A stretch of 25,583 nt of DNA, from IMG/VR virus record IMGVR_UViG_3300035199_000467, positions 1-25,583 of that record; one strand, given 5' to 3'. Numbering within the stretch: the first letter of the stretch is position 1; each line of letters starts with the position of its first letter. Both the position numbers and the translations under genes were made by a program. The notes under the pieces were generated by a model that was given only the letters and a program-made list of their open reading frames with translations, was not told the origin of the DNA and did no database searches. Shown one piece after another: positions 7,819 through 15,179 of this stretch. This DNA comes from a virus.

Positions 7819-9897
7819 TTACGAATAGAGATAAACGATCTTAACCAAGTCGTCTGTATCAACAGCGTTGTTGAGACCAACCACGCTACCCGACAAGGAG
7901 TAATCACGCACGTCCGTACCGGTCTTGGAGCTACCAGAAGCCTGGAGTTGACCATTGAGGTAAACAAGTACGTTCTGGAGATCTATAGGAGTGCTGCTCA
8001 AACTGCATGAAGGAGCACTAGAAGGTCCAGCAAAGTTTTGGCCTCCTGCAGTTCCTGTCATGAAGGTTTGAGTGATGAAGCCCTTCATGTTGAAGGTACC
8101 GGCACTACTGGTAGCTTGTAGTCCAGCGCCAGCCATGCCTGTTGCGACATCTTCAATGCTATCGCTGTGGACTTTCCCGTCAGTAGCATCTTTGATGTAA
8201 AACGAGTCGGCACCGACAGCGACGACGACTGCGCTCGAACCGAGTTGAACTTCACCAGACACATTAAGTGCACCGGTGACATTCACCTGAGTTCCCGCAG
8301 AGATGTCGATGTAGTTATCTGCATCAGATGAGAGATATTGGCTCGCATCACGTAGATAGAACTTAGCATCACTAGCCAAGGTGACTGCAGTACTGCCAAG
8401 GGTCAGAAGATCCGTGTCAGCATCGCAACCAATGGTTGAGCCGTTGTCAACAGCCAAGCTCTTGAGAGCCGTGTCGCCGTCAGCATCAACTGAGAAGCCG
8501 GTCATAGTGATCGTACCCATGGTAAGGTCACCAGTACCGTCCACACTAGTTGCACCAGCGATTGCACCAGCAGCAGTGATGCCACCAGTTTGGAGTGCCA
8601 GTGAAGTACCAGCGAGTGCATCGAAAGTACCAGCGGCACCAGATACAACGCCTTCAACAGTGAGAGTGCTGTTAGCACCCACAGCACCACTGAGGTTGAT
8701 CTTGGTATCAGCGGTGATGTCTAAATAGCCATCCTTGCTAGAGTTGATCTTAAGACCAGCGTCACGGACGTAGAACGTCGCGTCGGCGGCCAAACTAACT
8801 GCCGTGTTGCCAAGAGTCAGAAGATCTGTATCAGAATCACAACCAATGGTTGAGCTATCATCAACAGCCAAGCTCTTGAGAGCAGTATCGCCATCAGCGT
8901 CAACTGAGAATCCCGTCATAGTAATCGTACCCATAGTAAGGTCACCAGTACCGTCCACACTAGTTGCACCAGCGATTGCACCAGCAGCAGTGATGCCACC
9001 AGTTTGGAGTGCTAGCGAAGTGCCAGCGAGTGCGTCAAACGTACCCGCAGCACCAGACACAACACCTTCGACCGTGACAGTGCCATTAGCACCCACAGCA
9101 CCACTGAGGTTAATCTTGGTATCGGCGGTGATGTCCAAGAAACCATTAGCACTAGAATTGATCTTGAGACCAGCGTCACGGACGTAGAACGTCGCGTCAG
9201 CAGCCAAGGTGACTGCAGTACTGCCAAGGGTCAGAAGATCTGTATCAGAATCACAACCAATGGTTGAGCTATCATCAACAGCTAAGCTCTTGAGAGCCGT
9301 GTCGCCGTCAGCATCAACTGAGAAGCCAGTCATAGTGATCGTACCCATGGTAAGGTCACCAGTACCATCAATGGCGGTTGCGCCGGCGATTGAACCAGCA
9401 GCGGTGATACCACCAGTTTGGAGTGCCAGTGAAGTACCAGCGAGCGCATCGAAAGTACCGGCAGCACCGGACACGACACCTTCAACAGTGGCTGTGCTTG
9501 AAGCAGCAAGAGTGGTTACACCCGTAAGTGCGCCGACGATCGATAGAGCGCCTGCGATGCCGACAGCATCGGTACTAGGGTTTAGAGATAACGTGTCAGC
9601 AATGTAAACTGTTTCGCCAGTTTGGCCAGTTGCCTGGTCGATGAACGGTACATAACGTGTCGCGTTTGTAGCGTCCGTAGTCGTCTTAAGACTATCGGAT
9701 GCAATGTTGGAGATGTTCGAGCCGTCGCCATAGATCGTCGTGAAGTTTCCATTAGCAAAAGCGGCATCGCCTGAACCCGTGATGCTTCGGGTGGCGCCGT
9801 CAATGTCCCCACTCGAATCCAGCTTGACTACCTCTGAGACGGCTGGAGCGCCTGCAGTCCCAACTAGTTGGGCTGCATTAATTTTTGTTGTTGCCAT
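7819..9897 (-). CDS. Fibre-like virion protein with three 138-residue repeats
   Basis: A 692-residue protein, Gly/Ala/Ser/Thr/Asp-rich with almost no Trp, the composition of a beta-structured fibre. The N-terminus (MATTKINAAQLVG) resembles the attachment region of marine phage fibre and structural proteins. Residues 137 to about 550 hold three tandem copies of a 138-residue unit that begins TVEGVVSGAAGTFDAL; copies 1 and 2 are nearly identical and copy 3 diverges in its last third. The C-terminus has the pattern LVYLNGQLQASG, DYSLSG, DLVKIVYLYS, which matches the end of the gp15-like protein here, and may be a shared tip or cap domain. It probably forms a trimeric fibre or tail decoration, perhaps for host binding. 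Ribosome site GGAGGG. It is preceded by a structured 148-base gap and followed by a terminator. Confidence 0.8.
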   Translation of the reverse strand: MATTKINAAQLVGTAGAPAVSEVVKLDSSGDIDGATRSITGSGDAAFANGNFTTIYGDGSNISNIASDSLKTTTDATNATRYVPFIDQATGQTGETVYIADTLSLNPSTDAVGIAGALSIVGALTGVTTLAASSTATVEGVVSGAAGTFDALAGTSLALQTGGITAAGSIAGATAIDGTGDLTMGTITMTGFSVDADGDTALKSLAVDDSSTIGCDSDTDLLTLGSTAVTLAADATFYVRDAGLKINSSANGFLDITADTKINLSGAVGANGTVTVEGVVSGAAGTFDALAGTSLALQTGGITAAGAIAGATSVDGTGDLTMGTITMTGFSVDADGDTALKSLAVDDSSTIGCDSDTDLLTLGNTAVSLAADATFYVRDAGLKINSSKDGYLDITADTKINLSGAVGANSTLTVEGVVSGAAGTFDALAGTSLALQTGGITAAGAIAGATSVDGTGDLTMGTITMTGFSVDADGDTALKSLAVDNGSTIGCDADTDLLTLGSTAVTLASDAKFYLRDASQYLSSDADNYIDISAGTQVNVTGALNVSGEVQLGSSAVVVAVGADSFYIKDATDGKVHSDSIEDVATGMAGAGLQATSSAGTFNMKGFITQTFMTGTAGGQNFAGPSSAPSCSLSSTPIDLQNVLVYLNGQLQASGSSKTGTDVRDYSLSGSVVGLNNAVDTDDLVKIVYLYS
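8248..9489 (-). repeat. Three tandem 414-bp repeats inside the fibre-like gene
   Basis: Matching landmarks (the codons for the LALQTGG segment) fall at 8581, 8995 and 9409 on the plus strand, exactly 414 bases apart. Units are about 9489-9076, 9075-8662 and 8661-8248. DNA identity is high, including many silent positions. Confidence 0.92.
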
Positions 9898-9924
9898 AAT
9901 ATTGTCCCTCCGTAATTATGTGCA

Positions 9925-9982
9925 GTGAAGCGCACACGACTCCGAAGATAACGAGTGCGTTCACACCCCTACATAGCAGGGG
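9925..9982 (-). promoter_or_regulatory. Structured untranslated leader with two adjacent hairpins
   Basis: Upstream of the fibre-like gene the minus strand can form a 5-bp GC-rich hairpin (9966-9970 with 9978-9982) and next to it a 10-bp stem with one bulged base (9925-9935 with 9955-9964). Neither is followed by a T run, so they are not intrinsic terminators. They lie 15 or more bases before the GGAGGG ribosome site and may affect translation or RNA stability. Confidence 0.4.
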
Positions 9983-9998
9983 GAAACCCAAACGACGC

Positions 9999-10028
9999 AA
10001 CTATTTTACAGGAAATGAAAACTATTTT
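9999..10028. repeat. Direct repeat of AACTATTTT, 21 bases apart
   Basis: Plus-strand AACTATTTT at 9999-10007 and 10020-10028, spaced two helical turns, in the gap before the 9897 start. It could be a protein-binding pair or part of a promoter. Function is unknown. Confidence 0.35.
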
Positions 10029-10045
10029 GTAAGCGCTTGATCTGC

Positions 10046-11287
10046 TTAGTGGCCGCCGCTCAAGTCAGCGCTCTGATCCATAAAATTCATCAGGTACCAG
10101 TAGGTGCCATCGTAGACCCACGTTGTTACGTCGCCATCAGCCGTAGTGATGTCAGTGGTTCCTCCCTTGAGGTTCCCGGCGTCCACCATATATGTGAAAT
10201 CGTTGGTCGAAATGATGGTGACGATCTGTCCAGCAACGCCATCGTCGAACGACGTCGCGCCTTGGTAGGTGGCGTCGTAGGTCTTAAACAGGTTGCCATT
10301 GGCAAGGGATGGTGTATAATCGCTATTAGCAAAGGTTTGGAATGTCTTACTTGGGCCCGAAGCAGCAAAGCCGCCGGCCACATTTAGTGTGCAGTCGGGA
10401 CTGCTTGTGCTTATGCCGATCTTATCAGCACTAGAGTCTACAAAAAGTAAATGGGTGTCCGTATCACTCTCTACTCTAAGGTCATTGGATGAATGACCAT
10501 CTTCATTAAAAATGACCCCACTATCGTTCACAGTTATGGCTTCGCCATTTGTGCTGTGAATCTTTGTTTTAAAGCCTGTCTCGCCGTGATTTATATGAAA
10601 GACCTCATTACCGGCGTTTAGATAAAGGGCTAGAGACTCGCTGGGAGATCTTACTATGAAATCTAGGTCTGCACGACCTTCGTTGAAGCTAATTTTATCT
10701 TGGGAATCATCTTCAGTTATGTTGATAAAGCTTACGTTTCCTGCTTTGACGGTTATGTCGTCAGCTTGAAATCTGATGAACGTGTCATCATCCCCTTTAT
10801 GGTAAATGTACTCACCAAGCCCAATATCGCCGTCAACATCTAGTTCATAAGAGGGAGAACCTACTCCATTAATTCCCACCCTGCCTGTAGAGGCATCGCA
10901 TATCAGTAGCGGGTTCCCTTCGTTGGAACCGTTGCCCTTAACAATAAAGTCAATATTGTTACTTCCATCATTAATAGTAGCATAATGAGGAGCAGAGCCT
11001 TGTTTATGAAGAGTGGTGAATGATATATCACCTGCTTTAAGAACTATTTTGTCATCAGTGAATCTGATGTAAGTATCCGTATCGCCGTTGTGAACAATAT
11101 ATTCATTAAGTCCAACGTTTCCTGCTACCTCCAGTTCGTAGGACGACGGCGCAGTACCTATTCCGAGGGCACCCATGGTGAACGAACCGGTTGTGTTGAC
11201 ATCCTGACCTTCGATAGTGTTATCTTTTATATCGTTAGTTTCAATGGTCTCGTCTCTTATCTGAGATCCTTTAATCGTCGGGCTCAT
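10046..11287 (-). CDS. Fibre-like virion protein with SYEL-DG repeats
   Basis: A 413-residue protein. The N-terminus (SPTIKGSQIRDETIETNDI) is a common start for fibre or attachment proteins of marine T4-like phages. Two repeats of about 97 residues begin at 49 and 146, each with SYELxVxGxxGLxEYIxHxG, then DTxIRF, then VKAG or VLKAG and SF. Blocks with VGIN and IGIST motifs resemble the repeats in collar or tail fibre proteins. The last 90 residues (ANGNLFKTYDA, GVAGQIVTIIS, DGTYWYLMNF) form a terminal beta domain often seen in such proteins. The start overlaps the upstream gene by 4 bases (ATGA), so translation is coupled. It is most likely a fibre or whisker-like decoration; receptor binding is not shown. 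Confidence 0.78.
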   Translation of the reverse strand: MSPTIKGSQIRDETIETNDIKDNTIEGQDVNTTGSFTMGALGIGTAPSSYELEVAGNVGLNEYIVHNGDTDTYIRFTDDKIVLKAGDISFTTLHKQGSAPHYATINDGSNNIDFIVKGNGSNEGNPLLICDASTGRVGINGVGSPSYELDVDGDIGLGEYIYHKGDDDTFIRFQADDITVKAGNVSFINITEDDSQDKISFNEGRADLDFIVRSPSESLALYLNAGNEVFHINHGETGFKTKIHSTNGEAITVNDSGVIFNEDGHSSNDLRVESDTDTHLLFVDSSADKIGISTSSPDCTLNVAGGFAASGPSKTFQTFANSDYTPSLANGNLFKTYDATYQGATSFDDGVAGQIVTIISTNDFTYMVDAGNLKGGTTDITTADGDVTTWVYDGTYWYLMNFMDQSADLSGGH

Positions 11288-11667
11288 TCTTCTTCCTCTT
11301 TCTTTGAGAAGTTGGGGAAGATATTATCCTCATCAGGGAAATTAAGTGTCCACCCCGGTTCGTCGGGAACATCACACTCTTCACGAGCCTCTGTAACCTG
11401 CTCACCTAATGCTTTTTGTGCCTCACGCACAAGATCCCATAGGGCTGCCTTCTGCGCCTCAAGTTGGGGGACTAGTGTGTTGTACCGAGATTGTGCCTCC
11501 TGTACGGCGACGTATGCCGCGTTTACTAGTTCAAAGACTTCCTGTGGAATCTCGTGAGCGGGGGGCTCTTCTGGTGGTGGAGACGGTACCAGCTCTTCAA
11601 CCTCATCTTCGTCTAACTCATCCATTAGTAATTCTTGTAGTTTTTCCAGTAATCGCTTTTTTGCCAT
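11284..11667 (-). CDS. Acidic coiled-coil protein of unknown function
   Basis: A 127-residue protein. I chose the ATG at 11667 over an in-frame ATG at 11685 because AGGAGA lies 7 bases upstream of it. The N-terminus is helical (KKRLLEKLQELLMDELDEDE), followed by a Pro-rich hinge (PSPPPEEPPAHE), a predicted helix at about 45-90 (VFELVNAAYVAVQEAQ), and an acidic C-terminus that ends in Glu. It lies between the gp15-like gene and a fibre-like gene and overlaps the latter by 4 bases. A linker or assembly factor for the fibre is possible from context only. No family is recognised. Confidence 0.7.
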   Translation of the reverse strand: MAKKRLLEKLQELLMDELDEDEVEELVPSPPPEEPPAHEIPQEVFELVNAAYVAVQEAQSRYNTLVPQLEAQKAALWDLVREAQKALGEQVTEAREECDVPDEPGWTLNFPDEDNIFPNFSKKEEEE

Positions 11668-11685
11668 TTTTAGTCTCCTATACAT

Positions 11686-13332
11686 TTATGCTGATTTTAC
11701 ATAACTAACTAGTATGAAATCCCCAGTTGTCGGGGCAGCCGTGAAGGTAATCTCGTCGTCGTCTGTCACCGTGTAGTCGTACTCGCCGGCTGATCCAGTA
11801 CGCTGCAAGACCCCATTTTGGAAAACTAGGATCGAACTAGTAAAGGAAGTAGCGCCGAGGGTATACACGGTGTTGGCGCTATTCACAAGACCAGAAGGAG
11901 TTTCATTATATGTCGTACTGTTGATGATAGTGTTGTTGATGGTATCGCCGTCGAGGGCTCCCGTGATGGTTACCGTCAGGGCTGGTCCCGTATTGGTAGC
12001 GGTGACGCCGGCGCCTACAAAGTTAATCGAATCAACACCTGTTGTTAATGCGACGCCCTCGTCGCTAGCTGAGATAGAACTAGCATTCACAGTTACCGTT
12101 ACATCGTTGCCTGAGGTGGTTGCTGTAACGCCGGCGCCAACAAAGTCGAGAGAGGCCATCGCAGTTGTGAGATCACTACCCTCGTCTTTTGCGGTGATAG
12201 CGCTAGCTGGGACGTCAACGGTGACCACATTACCAACGGCTGTAGCAGTCACGCCGACGCCTGTGAAGTCAATCGTCGTCAGAGCAGCCGTGAGGTCAAC
12301 GCCTTCATCTTGTATGGTGATAGCTGAGCCACCACCGCCGGCGGCTCGGGGGCTCGGCATCAGCGGGACCTTAGATCTGTCAGGGGTGATGTCTTTGGTG
12401 CCGTGAGTGACCGTGACTGCTTCGCCGCCGCGGAAGAAGGAGCGATCAGTCCAATCTGGTATATCTCCCACCTGCACGCGCTCGGACGGAAGTACAATCT
12501 CGACAGGGTTTTCTCTCCTAGAAAAATGAGGTCGGTCTCGATTTTTACCCTCGCCGAAGATATATCCCAGAACGTTAATCGTTATTGTGGTATTGTATAT
12601 TCTTTCATCCTCACCTAGATCGGACACATTATTGTCGAATGTAAAATTAGAATCAAAGAACGCCTCATATTTATGTTGGCCATGTTCTATAATGAACTGG
12701 GTCACGGCTCCTGCGTAGGTCATAAAGGGAGTGAGAATCTGGTTCATCTGCTCCTGATAACGAGTGCGGATTTTAATTTCGTATGTTACATTAAGGTAGA
12801 GAGGGGTGGGAATAGAGTAAATGTCATAAACTATCTTTTTTGTCCTTCGTCCGCGTGTGTTAAAATTAACTTTCCCACTTCCCACATCTCCAAACTTTTT
12901 TGCTGAGACGGCGTCTGCATACAGTCCAGTTTTTTCTACATTAATCTGCTTTGCCACCACAAAACGGCCCCCGACACCTCCAATAGGATCGTTCTTCTCG
13001 GGCAGGTTTGCCTGGATTACTCCTTTTCTGCCCATGTCTTTCTCTACGGCAGTTCGCTCAAAGGTCATAATGGGAAGAATTAATGCCCCAAAACTATCCC
13101 GCAATGATTGATCGTGTTTCATCTGGTAGGCGCGCTCAGCGCTCACCCAAAGAACGGGCACTTCTTTCCAATCTTTATGTGTTTCTACAAAGTTTTTAAC
13201 TTTTTGACCAAGCCACTTCCCCATGGCAAAATCAATATTTTCTAGAGACGCAGGACGATAAGGAATTTCGACTGCAGGTTCGCCGCCCTGTATATTAACA
13301 TTAGTGGTAACTAGTTTTTTACTACTCGCCAT
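11686..13332 (-). CDS. gp15-like: Tail sheath stabiliser gp15-like, with fibre-type C-terminal extension
   Basis: A 548-residue protein, twice the length of T4 gp15 (272). Residues 1-285 match the gp15 tail terminator type, with IVYDIYSIPTPLYLNVTYEI then RTRYQEQMNQILTPFMT at about 167-205 and YNTTITINVLGYIFGE near 246-261. In the family this protein caps the finished tail and joins it to the head. After a Gly-rich hinge (332-335) come three tandem repeats of 41 residues (DEG at 342, 383 and 424, each ending GVTATxxGxxxTV) and a C-terminal module (LVFQNGVLQRTG, DYTVTDDDEITF, GDFILVSYV) like the end of the fibre-like protein at 7819. The fusion would place fibre-type domains at the neck. It overlaps the gp14-like gene by 11 bases. 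Confidence 0.82.
   Translation of the reverse strand: MASSKKLVTTNVNIQGGEPAVEIPYRPASLENIDFAMGKWLGQKVKNFVETHKDWKEVPVLWVSAERAYQMKHDQSLRDSFGALILPIMTFERTAVEKDMGRKGVIQANLPEKNDPIGGVGGRFVVAKQINVEKTGLYADAVSAKKFGDVGSGKVNFNTRGRRTKKIVYDIYSIPTPLYLNVTYEIKIRTRYQEQMNQILTPFMTYAGAVTQFIIEHGQHKYEAFFDSNFTFDNNVSDLGEDERIYNTTITINVLGYIFGEGKNRDRPHFSRRENPVEIVLPSERVQVGDIPDWTDRSFFRGGEAVTVTHGTKDITPDRSKVPLMPSPRAAGGGGSAITIQDEGVDLTAALTTIDFTGVGVTATAVGNVVTVDVPASAITAKDEGSDLTTAMASLDFVGAGVTATTSGNDVTVTVNASSISASDEGVALTTGVDSINFVGAGVTATNTGPALTVTITGALDGDTINNTIINSTTYNETPSGLVNSANTVYTLGATSFTSSILVFQNGVLQRTGSAGEYDYTVTDDDEITFTAAPTTGDFILVSYVKSA
11953..12315 (-). repeat. Three 123-bp repeats in the gp15-like gene
   Basis: They encode residues 340-460 as three 41-residue units with the pattern DEGxxLTTxxxxxxFxGxGVTAT. 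Protein similarity is clear; the DNA has diverged more than in the fibre-like gene. Confidence 0.85.
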
Positions 13333-13807
13333 CGAACAAGCCCTCTCTGGCTCTTATACATTGGGCGGATATTTGTACCGGGTTGTCAGGTTGCCCATAC
13401 ATTAAGTCCGGAAGATCCCAGGAAACGATCTCATAAAAATACTCACCAAACTTTATAAAGTCGCCCTCGCGCACATACAAATCTTGGTCTTCTGTCAATC
13501 TCCGATTATGGAAATGAACCGTCAAGGACGCTGTACGATCGACACCAAACGAATCAGACGTAGTTTGGTGCCCTTCCCAATCAACTAGGACGTAAACACG
13601 GATCGGAGGCAAGAAGGTCTTCCTAGGAGCCTCGCCATATAGGGGATGGTAATCGGTATCCTCGATACTGATTGGAAAATATAATATTGGCTGTCCAATG
13701 ACGCGCTCTAGCAGTTCATCGTTGACCTGCTTAGTAAAATCGCGCTCCTTTTTCCCCGTAAACAAAGGAGGAGGAGGGTTCGGAGGTTGAGACCACTCAT
13801 CAGACAT
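13322..13807 (-). CDS. gp14-like: Neck protein, gp14-like, divergent
   Basis: A 161-residue protein, shorter than T4 gp14 (256). It starts with a Pro-rich tail, then a helix (ERDFTKQVNDELLERVIGQP) and a beta-rich body with LYFPISIED at about 43-51, VYVLVDWEGH, a FGVDRTASLTVHF strand and a REGDFIKFGEYFYEIVSW segment near 112-130. The pattern of YxP then an acidic stretch, followed by an FG-x-R-D-like strand and an EGD-x-I-x-F-x-x-x-x-Y-E-I strand, matches the layout of gp14 head-tail connector proteins. Its place between gp13-like and gp15-like genes supports this: the T4 order is 13-14-15. Overlap with the next gene is 11 bases. The call depends partly on synteny. Confidence 0.65.
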   Translation of the reverse strand: MSDEWSQPPNPPPPLFTGKKERDFTKQVNDELLERVIGQPILYFPISIEDTDYHPLYGEAPRKTFLPPIRVYVLVDWEGHQTTSDSFGVDRTASLTVHFHNRRLTEDQDLYVREGDFIKFGEYFYEIVSWDLPDLMYGQPDNPVQISAQCIRAREGLFDGE

Positions 13808-13815
13808 TGATCATG

Positions 13816-15081
13816 TTATCCCTTATACACCAAGTGTGGCATGTTTTTGAATACAGTAGACGCAGACTCCATCTTTTCTGCTTCAAGGGCTGCTAGCTTA
13901 CCATAAGTAAGCTCATCAAGAGTTGTCTTCAGTTCTTCTCTGAGACTCTCCTGTTCTTCCTTGGCCTGCGCAAGAAGATCAGAGGCGTTTAACTGGATAT
14001 CGCTGCCGGGAATTGGAATCGTTGCAAATTTCCCTCTGATTTGTCCAAGCATCTCCTTCGCTAATGACAGGGCGAACCGCCTGATCCATTGCTTACCAAT
14101 GCTATTGATACTGGCATATGGAATGTTCTCGAAAGGAATCGTGTTCATATTATTGATTCCATACGCACCATCTTGTTTATCATCGTCCTGATCCCATGGC
14201 TCTGTTGGGATCGTAAATTGGACCCAATACTTAGAGGGTCCAACGTCTGACGCCAATGGAGGGGGGAACAATCTTAAAACATTATTTCTAATCTCATAAG
14301 AATAATGGGAAGTCCTCGTGTACATAGCGTCTTGGAATGCCATGTTTTGAGCTTTGTTTTGCCATACTGGAATAATTTGATAAGTTGAGTCGTCAGCGAA
14401 CTGCCCATACGTTGATAAGTTCCCAACAACGTTAACTCCTCCGTAGTAGCCGTAGAACCTCCACATGGCGCGGGGGGTTTTATAAAAGACTCTTCTTATT
14501 TTGATACGCTTATTATTAACCAACTCAAAGTACGGCACATCAGAATCGGTCGCAGCCGATGAGGAAATTATATTTTGTAAGTCATAATCCTGGCGCCCGG
14601 CGACTGGAGTTAAAGATGCAGAGTAAATCGTGTCGTCCCCTCCCTCGGCCACCATTGTGCCCACTCCACGACCGATGCGCTGGGCATATTCAAACTTTGT
14701 TCTAGGAAACCGTAACTCTATACCAGAGCCGGATAGGGCATCGGCAGCAACAATTTGACCATCCTCGTTAAAGGAAGCGGTGGCGGCACCAAGAACATCA
14801 GACAAGACATTCTTCGCCTGATGCACATTGACCAAGTAAGAATATTCTAAAACCGATTCTTCATATGCCGCGTAAACCTGGGAGGCTGAGATCTCGACGT
14901 CCAGTATGTCGCCGCCCAACTTCTTGTAGGTGTACGCAACTTGGTCTACTGCGCCAGAAACAAATGGGGCACTGTCATAGATGCCAAAAACTAAATTACC
15001 AATAACATCGCTATGCGTACCAGTAGGTGTAAGCACCACTGCACTGACTTGACTAACGGGAGTTAGGGTCGGAACTGCCAT
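13816..15081 (-). CDS. gp13-like: Neck protein, gp13-like
   Basis: A 421-residue protein, longer than T4 gp13 (309). The C-terminal third carries the feature I rely on: an ALSLAKEMLGQIRGKFATIP helix at about 337-356, then a PGSDIQLNASDLLAQAKEEQ segment and a long helix through LDELTYGKLAALE. In T4-type neck proteins the connector binds below the portal after DNA packaging and receives the tail. The N-terminal half is beta-rich with aromatic residues. It is the first gene after the capsid terminator and a candidate promoter motif. The ribosome site is CGGAGGA. The synteny with gp14- and gp15-like genes supports the call. Confidence 0.75.
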   Translation of the reverse strand: MAVPTLTPVSQVSAVVLTPTGTHSDVIGNLVFGIYDSAPFVSGAVDQVAYTYKKLGGDILDVEISASQVYAAYEESVLEYSYLVNVHQAKNVLSDVLGAATASFNEDGQIVAADALSGSGIELRFPRTKFEYAQRIGRGVGTMVAEGGDDTIYSASLTPVAGRQDYDLQNIISSSAATDSDVPYFELVNNKRIKIRRVFYKTPRAMWRFYGYYGGVNVVGNLSTYGQFADDSTYQIIPVWQNKAQNMAFQDAMYTRTSHYSYEIRNNVLRLFPPPLASDVGPSKYWVQFTIPTEPWDQDDDKQDGAYGINNMNTIPFENIPYASINSIGKQWIRRFALSLAKEMLGQIRGKFATIPIPGSDIQLNASDLLAQAKEEQESLREELKTTLDELTYGKLAALEAEKMESASTVFKNMPHLVYKG

Positions 15082-15099
15082 AAAATTCTATCCTCCGAA

Positions 15100-15108
15100 A
15101 TAAATAGT
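15100..15108 (-). promoter_or_regulatory. ACTAYTTAY motif, candidate promoter element
   Basis: The coding strand reads ACTATTTAT between the capsid terminator and the gp13-like gene, 18 bases before the ATG. It directly follows TATAGATA, which has 7 of 8 matches to the T4 late promoter TATAAATA. If that is the -10 element, transcription would start within or near this motif. Confidence 0.5.
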
Positions 15109-15114
15109 ATCTAT

Positions 15115-15155
15115 AAAAACAAAACCCCGCTCTCTCACGAAAAGAGAACGGGGTT
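15115..15155 (-). terminator. Intrinsic terminator after the major capsid gene
   Basis: A 7-bp GC-rich outer stem (15123-15129 with 15149-15155) and a 5-bp inner stem (15131-15135 with 15143-15147) around one mismatch, followed on the minus strand by TTTTGTTTTT. It lies 25 bases past the capsid gene stop. Confidence 0.92.
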
Positions 15156-15179
15156 CTGATTTTTTATGGTCTCAGACTT

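Noticed and set aside
8381-9607. Repeated plus-strand ORFs opposite the fibre-like repeats
   Set aside because: They repeat because the true minus-strand gene has 414-bp repeats; their sequence (RVRRSVSASQPM and the like) has no independent support.
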